A stretch of 5,586 nucleotides of DNA from UBA8437 sp003445035 (GTDB lineage Bacteria; Planctomycetota; Planctomycetia; Planctomycetales; Planctomycetaceae). Below, in pieces: positions 1-5,586 of the stretch (positions are counted from its first letter, which is position 1; each line of letters starts with the position of its first letter). The position numbers were made by a program, and so were the translations under genes. The stretch covers positions 1 through 5,586 of the forward strand of contig CALCHI010000567.1 of assembly GCA_937901285.1 (NCBI GenBank), written 5' to 3'. The notes under the pieces were generated by a model. The model worked only from the letters and a program-made list of their open reading frames with translations, did no database searches and was not told the origin of the DNA.

Positions 1-2
1 AG

Positions 3-2108
3 GTGGACCCGACCACCACCTACAGCAGTGACGGCAAGCCGAACCGCAATGGCAAAATCAAGTGGACCCGGTCGAAGAGATTGGCCGACGGTCGCCCGAT
101 CCCGCTCAGCCCCCAGCCCAATTCTGCCACCTACCTGTTCCGCACGATCGAATCGCCCACGGCCCGGAAGTTGACCGTTGCGCTGGGCAGCGATGACAGT
201 CTGAAACTCTGGGCCAACGGCGAACTGGTCGCCGAGAAGAAGGTCCATCGGGGGGTCACCCCCAACCAGGACATGGTCGAGGTGAAACTGGTGGCCGGGG
301 AGAACCGGATCCTGATGAAGATCGTCAACGGCGGAGGAGCATCGGGCTACTATTTCCGAGCGGTTCAGCCACCTCTGCCGCCGCCGGTGTTCAAGGCTCT
401 CAAGATCACCGCCGCCCGGCGAACCGATCAGCAGAAACAGATCCTCGACAAGTTCTTCCTCGATACGACCCCGTTGTTGCAACCCGTCCGTGACCAACTG
501 GTCACCGCGATGGACGAACACAGCAGCCTCTGGACGGCGGCGGATTTTGACGACTCGGGATGGACATCCGGGCAAAACGGGGCCGGCTACGAAAAGGGCA
601 AGGGATACGAGTCGCTCATCAGCAAACCCTTCAACTTCCTGGCAAAGATGCACCAGAAGAACGCTTCGGTGTTGCTGAGGTTCCCGTTTGAACTGGATGA
701 TCCCAGTGCCCTTGTCGGTGAGGGCGATCTGCTGCTCCGCATGAAGTACGACGACGGCTTCGTGGCCTATCTCAACGGGCACCGCGTGGCATCCGCAAAC
801 GCTCCGAAGTTCCTCCGCTGGAACTCCCGGGCCACGGCCGGCCATGACGACCCAGCGGCCATGCAATTCGAGTCCTTCAACATCTCCGATCACCGGGACA
901 AACTCCGGTCGGGAACCAACGTGCTGGCGATCCACGGACTCAACGTCAATCCGGAAAGCACGGACATGCTGATCGCCGCGGAAATCCGCACGAGCGATCT
1001 GAACATGGAACAGGCCATCGGCAAACTGGTCGACCTGGATGCGTTCTATCGCTTTTGGGCCATCGAGGGGCTGCTCGGTTTCTGGGACGGGTATTCGGCC
1101 AACCGGAACAACTTTTTCGTTTACCTCAATCCCTATTCCGGCAAGTTCCATTTCATGCCCTGGGGCACAGACTGCCTGTTCGAGAAGTTCAGCAAACTGA
1201 GGGTCGATCCCCGCGCCCCGCTGTCGGTCAAAACCATGGGCCTCGTGGCCCACAAGCTCTACCAGGTCCCCGCCGCCCGGGAGCGGTACCGCAGGACACT
1301 CAGAGACATCATGGACAAGCACTGGGACGAGGAAGCGCTGCTTGCCGAGACGCATCGAATCGAGGCCATGATCCAGCCGGGTGACCTGTCTGAACCGCAG
1401 AAACGGTCCATGCCGGGCAAGCTCAAGGGATTCCGGGAATTCATTCGCAACCGTCGTGCCGACATCGAAAAGGAAATCGCCGACGGCATGCCGATCTGGA
1501 CAGCTGCACCCAGCCCGCCACCACAGTTGAAGAGGCCCGAGAGGCCGAGACAACCTCCCCGGAGACCACCGAACGCCGGGAACAGGCCCGACGGGAAGAC
1601 CATCTGGACCGCGGCCAAGACCGGACACCTCGAGGCCCTCAAGCGGCACCTGGCCAACGGGGTGGATGTGAATGTCCGGGGGGACGAGAAGATCACCCCC
1701 CTGTTCCTGGCCACCCTGGCGGGAAAGATCAAAACGATGGACTTCCTGCTCAGCAAAGGAGCGGAGCTCAACGCCAGGACAGAGGACGGCTCGACCGTCC
1801 TGCACTGGGCCGCAGTCGTGGGACGCGTCGGAGTCGTGAAATTTCTGCTCGACAAGGGCGCCAACGTGAATGCCAGGAACAAGGACAAAGAAACGCCCCT
1901 GGACCTCGCTTCCAAACCCTGGACCCCGGAATTCGAACAGGGCGTTCGGGGGTTCCTGCACGAGGAGCACGGGATCCGGATCCCCATCGGACAATTGAAG
2001 GCCAGCCGGCCCCGGGTGGCTGCAATGCTCCGCGAACACGTCGGCAAACGAGGCGACAAGTCCGCCAAGCCGGATAGTGAAGCCGCCCCGTCGTCGGCGA
2101 AAATGTAA
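3..2108 (+). CDS. CotH C-terminal half / ankyrin fusion protein, 5'-partial
   Basis: The frame is open to the left edge, and the first codon (GTG) has no visible ribosome site or signal peptide after it, so I read the gene as 5'-truncated by the window. Numbering residues from that codon, about 40-120 look like a small sandwich domain (SLKLWANGELV, then LVAGENRILMKIVNGGG) common in planctomycete DUF1549/DUF1553 proteins. Residues 138-170 (FFLDTTPLLQPVRDQL) resemble the stretch just before DUF1553, but DUF1553 itself is absent. Residues 177-330 are a beta-sandwich (FDDSGW, GYEKGKGYESLI, MKYDDGFVAYLNGHRVA, NVLAIHGLN). Residues 337-500 match the C-terminal half of CotH kinases, with candidate catalytic or metal-binding Asp362 (FWDGYS) and Asp390 (PWGTD). 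A Pro/Arg-rich linker (505-530) leads to about four ankyrin repeats (532-640) and a cap ending near 682. The CotH N-terminal half (GLYxxVE region) is missing here, so kinase activity is doubtful unless it lies upstream. Domain calls are from recognition, not a search. Confidence 0.88.
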   Translation: MDPTTTYSSDGKPNRNGKIKWTRSKRLADGRPIPLSPQPNSATYLFRTIESPTARKLTVALGSDDSLKLWANGELVAEKKVHRGVTPNQDMVEVKLVAGENRILMKIVNGGGASGYYFRAVQPPLPPPVFKALKITAARRTDQQKQILDKFFLDTTPLLQPVRDQLVTAMDEHSSLWTAADFDDSGWTSGQNGAGYEKGKGYESLISKPFNFLAKMHQKNASVLLRFPFELDDPSALVGEGDLLLRMKYDDGFVAYLNGHRVASANAPKFLRWNSRATAGHDDPAAMQFESFNISDHRDKLRSGTNVLAIHGLNVNPESTDMLIAAEIRTSDLNMEQAIGKLVDLDAFYRFWAIEGLLGFWDGYSANRNNFFVYLNPYSGKFHFMPWGTDCLFEKFSKLRVDPRAPLSVKTMGLVAHKLYQVPAARERYRRTLRDIMDKHWDEEALLAETHRIEAMIQPGDLSEPQKRSMPGKLKGFREFIRNRRADIEKEIADGMPIWTAAPSPPPQLKRPERPRQPPRRPPNAGNRPDGKTIWTAAKTGHLEALKRHLANGVDVNVRGDEKITPLFLATLAGKIKTMDFLLSKGAELNARTEDGSTVLHWAAVVGRVGVVKFLLDKGANVNARNKDKETPLDLASKPWTPEFEQGVRGFLHEEHGIRIPIGQLKASRPRVAAMLREHVGKRGDKSAKPDSEAAPSSAKM
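531..2048 (+). repeat. Paralogous tandem segment, copy 1 (sandwich + CotH C-half + ankyrin module)
   Basis: From WTAADFDDSGW to the cap of the ankyrin module, the encoded protein aligns nearly collinearly with residues 292-780 of the downstream gene. The best block is the CotH C-terminal part: residues 337-456 here against 439-558 there match at 96 of 120 positions by hand count, without gaps. The nucleotide match is also evident around the FWDGYS codons. The copies have diverged in the linker (Pro/Arg-rich here), in a 3-residue gap before ADGMPIWTA, and in the ankyrin part. Confidence 0.85.
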
Positions 2109-2153
2109 CACCAACGGTCCAGATTTCACCGGGCCGCGCTGCCGAGCACAGCC
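2109..2153 (+). other. 45-bp spacer between the two CotH-type genes, no clear regulatory signal
   Basis: I see no Shine-Dalgarno-like purine run at the usual distance from the ATG (the bases just before it are GAGCACAGCC), no convincing promoter boxes and no terminator hairpin with a T-run. The lack of a Shine-Dalgarno is not unusual in planctomycetes. The upstream stop TAA (2106-2108) and the downstream ATG (2154) share one reading frame with no second stop between them. Short spacing suggests co-transcription. Confidence 0.5.
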
Positions 2154-4994
2154 ATGCCGCAACAACACACGACAAACACCGCGGGGGACCGGTCGACCAG
2201 CATTGGCCAGGTGCTGACCAGCCTGCTGCACTTCCTGGTCCCGCTGGCCGCCGTTTCGGGGATCTGTATCGCCACGGTGATCGGAATCGCCGCGATCAAG
2301 GACGTCACCACCTTTGATCTCTTCCCAACCGACCGGGTGCTGGACGTACAGATCACCGTGGCGGAAAAGGACTGGAACAAGATTCGCTTCCAGTCCAGGA
2401 ACTTCTTCGAGGCGCTTCAGGAGAAACGGAAGTACGAGCCGATTGAACCCCCTTACGTGTACGTGACCGCCAGGGTGACGATCGACGGACTCGAGTTCCC
2501 GCAGGTGGGAGTCCGAAAAAAGGGCTTCATCGGCTCACAGAACCCCACCCGGCCGTCACTGAAGATCAAGCTGAACCACATCGACAAGAAGGCAGAACTC
2601 GGTGGCCAGTCGATGCTGACGTTCAACAACAACAACCAGGACATCACCCTGATGAGCCAGTTCATGGGGTACGCCCTGTTCAACGCCGCCGGTGCCACAG
2701 CACCACGGTGCGGCTACGCCAGAATCAGCGTCAACGGCAAGCCGATCGGACTTTACTCACACGTGGAATCGGTCCGCAAACCTCTGCTCAAACGCGGATT
2801 TCGAGACGATCGCGGGACGCTCTTTGAAGGCACCGTGGTCGATTTCTATGAAGGCTGGGAGAACAGCTTCGAGAAGAAACTCGGCAAGAAGCGAATGGAG
2901 AAAGTTGCCCGGGACAAGATCCAGGCGTTGATCCAGGTCCTGCAGCGACCGGAATGGATCACGCTGACCGGACTCACCGGTGATCGATTCGAGTGGACCC
3001 CGACCGACGCTCAACTCGGCCAGGCATGGACGGCCAACGAATTCGATGATTCGGGCTGGAATCGCCAACGCGACGACGACCCGGCAGACGAACCGCTCTA
3101 TTTCCGGTTCCCCTTCCAGGTCGCCGACCTCGACCAGGCCGTTTCCAGCAACAAGCTGACCCTGAACCTCCGCTTCGGCGACGGCTTCATCGCCTACCTC
3201 AATGGTCATCGCGTGGCCTCGGCCAATGCTCCCGAATCGTCCACGTGGAACGCCAGGGCCACCGACCGACGCGGAGATCGCCAATCGAGAAACCTCGAGC
3301 CATTCGACCTCTCCTCACACCGGGACAAGCTCAGGGCCGGCGACAACGTGCTCGCCATCCATCACCTCAACATCGACTCGGCAGTGAGTCGCGTGCCGGG
3401 TCTCAGCGGAATCCGCAAACGGCGACCGGTGTTCGCTGAATTGCAGTACCAGGGGGAAGATCTCCAGCAGGCGATCGGCGAACTGGTGGACCTGGATTCG
3501 TTCTACAGGTTCTGGGCCATCGAGGGACTGCTGGGCTTCTGGGACGGTTACTCGGCCAACAACAACAACTTCTTTGTCTACCACAGCCCGGCCACCGACA
3601 AGTTTCACTTCGTCCCATGGGGCGGCGACTGCATGTTCGAGAAGTACAGCAAGCTGCCGGTTGATCGCCGCGCCCCGCTTTCGGTGAAGACCAAGGGACT
3701 CGTCGCCCACAAGCTCTACCAGATCCCCGAAGCCCGCGAGCGTTATGCCCGGACGTTGAAGGCGATCATGGATGAGCACTGGAACGAGGAATCCCTGCTG
3801 GCCGAAACGCACCGCCTGGAAGCCATGCTCAAGCCTCACCTGCCTCCGTCGCAGGCCCGCACGGTGAAGTTCGACGGGATCCGCAACTTCATTCGCAGTC
3901 GACGAAGTGACATCGAGAGCGAAACCGCTGACGGCATGCCGATCTGGACGGCCAAACCGTCCGAACCCCCGATTCTTGCCATGCCCGGCGGCGGCGGTGG
4001 TCGAGGGCGGGGACCGCGAGGCGGCCGGCCCAGGCAGAATGCCAATTCGATTTTCGACGCCGCCAAGACCGGCAACCTTGCGGCCGTCAAGCGGCACGTG
4101 GCCCGTGGGACCGACATCGACGAGACGGACGAAAACGGGGGAACCGCCCTGTCCCTGGCCACCCTGGTCGGCAAGATCAAGACGGCCAGGTTCCTGATCG
4201 AGAAGGGGGCAGATGTCGATCACCGCAACAACGACGGCAACCGTGCCCTGCACGGGGCCGCGTTCCTCGGACAACGCGATGCCGTCAAGTTGCTGCTGGA
4301 CAGCGGGGCCGACGTGAACGCAAGGAACAACAACGGGGAAACACCGCTGGACACCTCCGCGGCGGAATGGAGCGACGAGATCCAGGGATTCGTGCAGTTC
4401 ATCGCCGGCGCTCTGCAGATCGACATCGACATGGACGAGGTGCGGACCGGCCGTCCCCGTGCGGCAGCGCTGCTGCGTGAACGAGGAGGCCGTCATGGCG
4501 GTGAGGTTGCCGCCACCAGCAACGTGGACATCTGGCAGGCGGCCCGTTCAGGCAACCTGGCCGCCCTGAAGCAGAAGCTGGCCGCTGGAACCGACGTCAA
4601 CGGCCTGGACGGCAAGGGGGTCAGCCCGCTTTCCTGGGCCGCCATGTCCGGCCAGGTCGAAGCCGTGAAACTGCTGATTCGGAGCGGGGCCAACATCAAC
4701 CGGAAGAACCGGGATGGCAACACTCCGCTGCACGGTGCCGCCTTCCTCGGACAGGCTGACGTCGTCGCCTTGTTGATCAAAAACAAAGTGGAGGTGAACG
4801 CCCGGAACGGCCAGGACGAAACCGCACTCGGGACGGTGGCTCCGGAATGGAACGCCGGCGTCCAACGGATCACGCAGTTCTTCGCACGGATTCTTCAGCT
4901 CGAGATCGACATCGTGGCCATCAAGGCCGCCAGGCCACGCATCGCCGAGACACTCCGCCAACATGGCGGCAAGACAAGCGAGCAGTTGAAGTGA
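2154..4994 (+). CDS. Membrane-anchored CotH-family kinase-like protein with inserted beta-sandwich and two ankyrin modules
   Basis: This is a complete 946-residue ORF. The ATG at 2154 is the only start that keeps the hydrophobic segment at residues 20-48, which is probably an uncleaved signal-anchor; its orientation is unclear because the N-terminus carries little charge. The CotH N-terminal half spans about 60-263: VGVRKKG (118-124), RPSLKIKLN (133-141), LTFNNNNQD (155-163) and the family hallmark GLYSHVESV (199-207). A beta-sandwich (about 265-437: FDDSGW, GDGFIAYLNGHRVASANAP, NVLAIHHLN) interrupts the fold, which resumes at 439-600 with FWDGYS (Asp464) and PWGGD (Asp492). CotH relatives are secreted or surface protein kinases, the best known acting on spore-coat proteins; the substrate here is unknown. 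A Gly/Arg-rich linker (610-628) leads to ankyrin modules at 631-780 and 791-940, exactly 160 residues apart. The protein is much longer than a simple CotH. It lies 45 bp after its paralogue on the same strand, with no Shine-Dalgarno sequence, and is probably in the same operon. Confidence 0.95.
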   Translation: MPQQHTTNTAGDRSTSIGQVLTSLLHFLVPLAAVSGICIATVIGIAAIKDVTTFDLFPTDRVLDVQITVAEKDWNKIRFQSRNFFEALQEKRKYEPIEPPYVYVTARVTIDGLEFPQVGVRKKGFIGSQNPTRPSLKIKLNHIDKKAELGGQSMLTFNNNNQDITLMSQFMGYALFNAAGATAPRCGYARISVNGKPIGLYSHVESVRKPLLKRGFRDDRGTLFEGTVVDFYEGWENSFEKKLGKKRMEKVARDKIQALIQVLQRPEWITLTGLTGDRFEWTPTDAQLGQAWTANEFDDSGWNRQRDDDPADEPLYFRFPFQVADLDQAVSSNKLTLNLRFGDGFIAYLNGHRVASANAPESSTWNARATDRRGDRQSRNLEPFDLSSHRDKLRAGDNVLAIHHLNIDSAVSRVPGLSGIRKRRPVFAELQYQGEDLQQAIGELVDLDSFYRFWAIEGLLGFWDGYSANNNNFFVYHSPATDKFHFVPWGGDCMFEKYSKLPVDRRAPLSVKTKGLVAHKLYQIPEARERYARTLKAIMDEHWNEESLLAETHRLEAMLKPHLPPSQARTVKFDGIRNFIRSRRSDIESETADGMPIWTAKPSEPPILAMPGGGGGRGRGPRGGRPRQNANSIFDAAKTGNLAAVKRHVARGTDIDETDENGGTALSLATLVGKIKTARFLIEKGADVDHRNNDGNRALHGAAFLGQRDAVKLLLDSGADVNARNNNGETPLDTSAAEWSDEIQGFVQFIAGALQIDIDMDEVRTGRPRAAALLRERGGRHGGEVAATSNVDIWQAARSGNLAALKQKLAAGTDVNGLDGKGVSPLSWAAMSGQVEAVKLLIRSGANINRKNRDGNTPLHGAAFLGQADVVALLIKNKVEVNARNGQDETALGTVAPEWNAGVQRITQFFARILQLEIDIVAIKAARPRIAETLRQHGGKTSEQLK
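2211..2297 (+). other. Predicted N-terminal membrane segment of the complete CotH protein
   Basis: Codons for residues 20-48 encode about 29 mostly hydrophobic residues (core LLHFLVPLAAVSGICIATVI) with no charged residue until Lys49. No clear signal-peptidase motif follows, so a membrane anchor is more likely than a cleaved signal peptide. The 19 residues before it carry about one positive and one negative charge, so topology cannot be set by the positive-inside rule. By analogy with secreted CotH proteins I infer that the domains face outside the cytoplasm. Confidence 0.7.
2946..3464 (+). other. Beta-sandwich domain inserted within the CotH kinase domain
   Basis: This encodes residues 265-437 of the complete CotH protein. 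It separates the kinase N-terminal half (ending near KIQALIQVLQ) from the C-terminal half (resuming at QAIGELVDLDSF). The core is FDDSGW, YFRFPF, LNLRFGDGFIAYLNGHRV and NVLAIHHLN, a predicted all-beta fold of a type common in planctomycete extracellular proteins. Compared with the paralogue, the strand region around GYEKGKGYESLI is missing, so this copy is roughly 25 residues shorter after FDDSGW. It probably binds a ligand or partner next to the active site; that role is inferred. Confidence 0.7.
3027..4493 (+). repeat. Paralogous tandem segment, copy 2
   Basis: This is the counterpart of the segment at 531-2048, starting at WTANEFDDSGW. The motif NGHRVASANAP in the sandwich and ADGMPIWTA after the kinase half are identical in both copies. 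In this copy the linker is Gly/Arg-rich, part of the sandwich is deleted, and the homologous part lies inside a full kinase domain. A second ankyrin module, absent from copy 1, follows directly. Confidence 0.85.
4044..4493 (+). repeat. Ankyrin module A (about 150 residues with C-terminal cap)
   Basis: Residues 631-780 hold ankyrin repeats starting at IFDAAKTGNLAAVKRHV, GGTALSLATLVGKIKT and GNRALHGAAFLGQRDAVKLL, plus a partial one at GETPLD. A non-ankyrin cap follows: EWSDEIQGFVQF, a stretch ending IDIDMDEV, then RPRAAALLRERGG. Module B matches it with no gaps at a 480-bp offset, 68 of 150 residues being identical by hand count. This repeat-plus-cap arrangement recurs in planctomycete ankyrin proteins as I know them. 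Confidence 0.9.
4524..4973 (+). repeat. Ankyrin module B (about 150 residues with C-terminal cap)
   Basis: Residues 791-940 repeat module A at an exact 160-residue offset: IWQAARSGNLAALKQKL, GVSPLSWAAMSGQVEAVKLL, GNTPLHGAAFLGQADVVALL, then the cap EWNAGVQRITQFF and ARPRIAETLRQHGGK. The HGAAFLGQ and VNARN motifs are identical in A and B. In the third repeat the usual GAD before VNARN has become KVE, and GETPL has become DETAL, so consensus at the repeat turns has weakened here. Confidence 0.9.
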
Positions 4995-5012
4995 AACCGC
5001 TCGGCCGCTGAC

Positions 5013-5038
5013 CGGCCTGGGCATCACCAGCCCGGCCG
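5013..5038. terminator. Possible hairpin between convergent genes
   Basis: In the 45-bp gap between the two converging stop codons, 5013-5022 (CGGCCTGGGC) can pair with 5030-5038 (GCCCGGCCG). This gives a nine-pair GC-rich stem with one bulged T at 5018 and a seven-base loop. Placement suits a bidirectional terminator, but no T-run follows on either strand, so intrinsic termination is only a guess. An octamer CGGCCGCT is also directly repeated at 5002-5009 and 5033-5040 and allows alternative pairing. Confidence 0.3.
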
Positions 5039-5039
5039 C

Positions 5040-5586
5040 TCAAGCCACAGCCCGCCCCTGGGATTCGCCGTCGGAACTGAGAGGCCGGCGGGCGTCCGTC
5101 CCGGTTGGCGAGGGGCCACTGTGCGACGGGTGGGACTCTGGGGCCGAGAGTTCGGGTCCGCGACGTGCCGCTGCCTCTTCAAAGTCGGCCTTGGCGGCCT
5201 CCACTTTTCCGTTCTTGAAATGTGCCTTGCCCCGCCCCTGGTAAGCATCCGCCTGTCGCTCGTCGATTCGAATCGCCCGAGTGAAACCCTTGACGGCCAG
5301 GCGGTTCTCGTCCTTCATCAGGTGGGCGGAGCCCAGTCCGAACCAGCAGTAGAAGAAATCGCGTTTTCCGTTTTCGATGGCCTGGTTGAAGTGATCGATT
5401 GCGGCATCGTATTCGCCGATCCTGAGGCTGGAACGCCCGAGCCAGAAGTGAGCATCTCCGTCGGTCGGATCGAGTCGGACGGCCTCATTGAGGTCCTTGA
5501 TGGCAGACTCGTCATCCCTTTTCTCGAAGTGAGACTTGCCGCGTTCACGATGGGCATAAGCCAACTGGGGCGGCTCGACGATCAGC
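5040..5586 (-). CDS. TPR-repeat protein, C-terminal part (5'-partial)
   Basis: On the minus strand the frame stays open to the right edge. The TTG at 5564 sits inside the first repeat (codons before it read LIVEPPQ), so I treat the gene as 5'-truncated rather than starting there. At least four tetratricopeptide repeats of about 34 residues follow one another, beginning at AYAHRERGKSHF, AHFWLGRSSL, FYCWFGLGSAHL and AYQGRGKAHF. Each has the Gly/Ala positions of helix A and an AI-x-x-F/L-x-x-A helix B, with DP or an equivalent at the end of the first. TPRs are protein-binding scaffolds; nothing visible gives a specific partner. The last 35 or so residues are Ser/Pro/Gly-rich and probably disordered. 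The stop codon at 5040-5042 faces the stop of the CotH/ankyrin gene across a 45-bp gap. The unseen N-terminal part may hold further repeats, a signal peptide or a catalytic domain. Confidence 0.85.
   Translation of the reverse strand, partial: LIVEPPQLAYAHRERGKSHFEKRDDESAIKDLNEAVRLDPTDGDAHFWLGRSSLRIGEYDAAIDHFNQAIENGKRDFFYCWFGLGSAHLMKDENRLAVKGFTRAIRIDERQADAYQGRGKAHFKNGKVEAAKADFEEAAARRGPELSAPESHPSHSGPSPTGTDARRPLSSDGESQGRAVA

Noticed and set aside
3..5. GTG at position 3 as the true start of the first gene
   Set aside because: There is no room for an upstream ribosome site, no signal peptide follows, and the protein begins inside what looks like a domain.
1259..2068. A 269-codon minus-strand open frame opposite the first gene
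   Set aside because: Its translation is rich in Ser/Arg/Pro/Leu with no family signature, and it mirrors the codon pattern of the ankyrin coding strand. It is a shadow.
3315..4496. A 393-codon open frame on the minus strand, with several other long minus-strand frames
   Set aside because: It lies entirely opposite the CotH/ankyrin gene, has no recognisable domain, and is the sort of open antisense frame expected in GC-rich DNA. The plus-strand frame encodes clear conserved motifs.
4041..4973. The 480-bp repeat period as a CRISPR-like or satellite DNA array
   Set aside because: It is only two copies, wholly coding, with similarity much clearer in protein than in DNA. It is duplication of a protein module.
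5002..5040. Direct octamer repeat CGGCCGCT as a possible attachment or integration site
   Set aside because: It is short, GC-only and near-palindromic in a GC-rich spacer, with no integrase or element boundary nearby. Chance or hairpin formation explains it better.
5542..5564. TTG at 5564 as the true start of the TPR gene
   Set aside because: It falls inside a TPR helix and the frame stays open to the window edge, so the gene more likely begins outside the window.

Overview
The window looks like a piece of a Planctomycetota chromosome, or a close relative in the PVC group. DNA is GC-rich and almost fully coding. The protein vocabulary is characteristic of that group: CotH-type kinase domains carrying a beta-sandwich with a YDDGFVAYLNG-like core, a linker resembling the stretch before the DUF1553 (PSD1) domain, ankyrin modules with a special C-terminal cap, and TPR proteins. 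This assignment rests on family knowledge and no search was run.

Layout: (1) 1-2108, plus strand, is the 3' part of a large gene whose 5' end lies outside the window. It encodes a ligand-binding-like sandwich, a pre-DUF1553-like linker, a second beta-sandwich, the C-terminal half of a CotH kinase domain and one ankyrin module. (2) 2154-4994, plus strand, is a complete gene for a 946-residue membrane-anchored CotH-family protein. Its beta-sandwich is inserted inside the kinase domain, and it ends in two ankyrin modules with an exact 160-residue period. (3) 5040-5586, minus strand, is the C-terminal part of a TPR protein that converges on gene 2 and runs off the right edge.

Genes 1 and 2 are tandem paralogues. 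From the second sandwich to the ankyrin module they align almost end to end, and the CotH C-terminal part is about 80% identical by hand count (96 of 120 residues). They share a strand and a 45-bp gap, so they are probably co-transcribed. Gene 2 has a full CotH kinase domain. Within the window gene 1 has only the C-terminal half, with unrelated sequence where the N-terminal half should be. The pair may therefore be an active kinase plus a remodelled, possibly non-catalytic partner, though substrate and role are unknown.

No RNA genes, mobile elements, CRISPR arrays or convincing promoters were seen. There is no gene-free stretch over 300 bases; the two intergenic gaps are each 45 bp.
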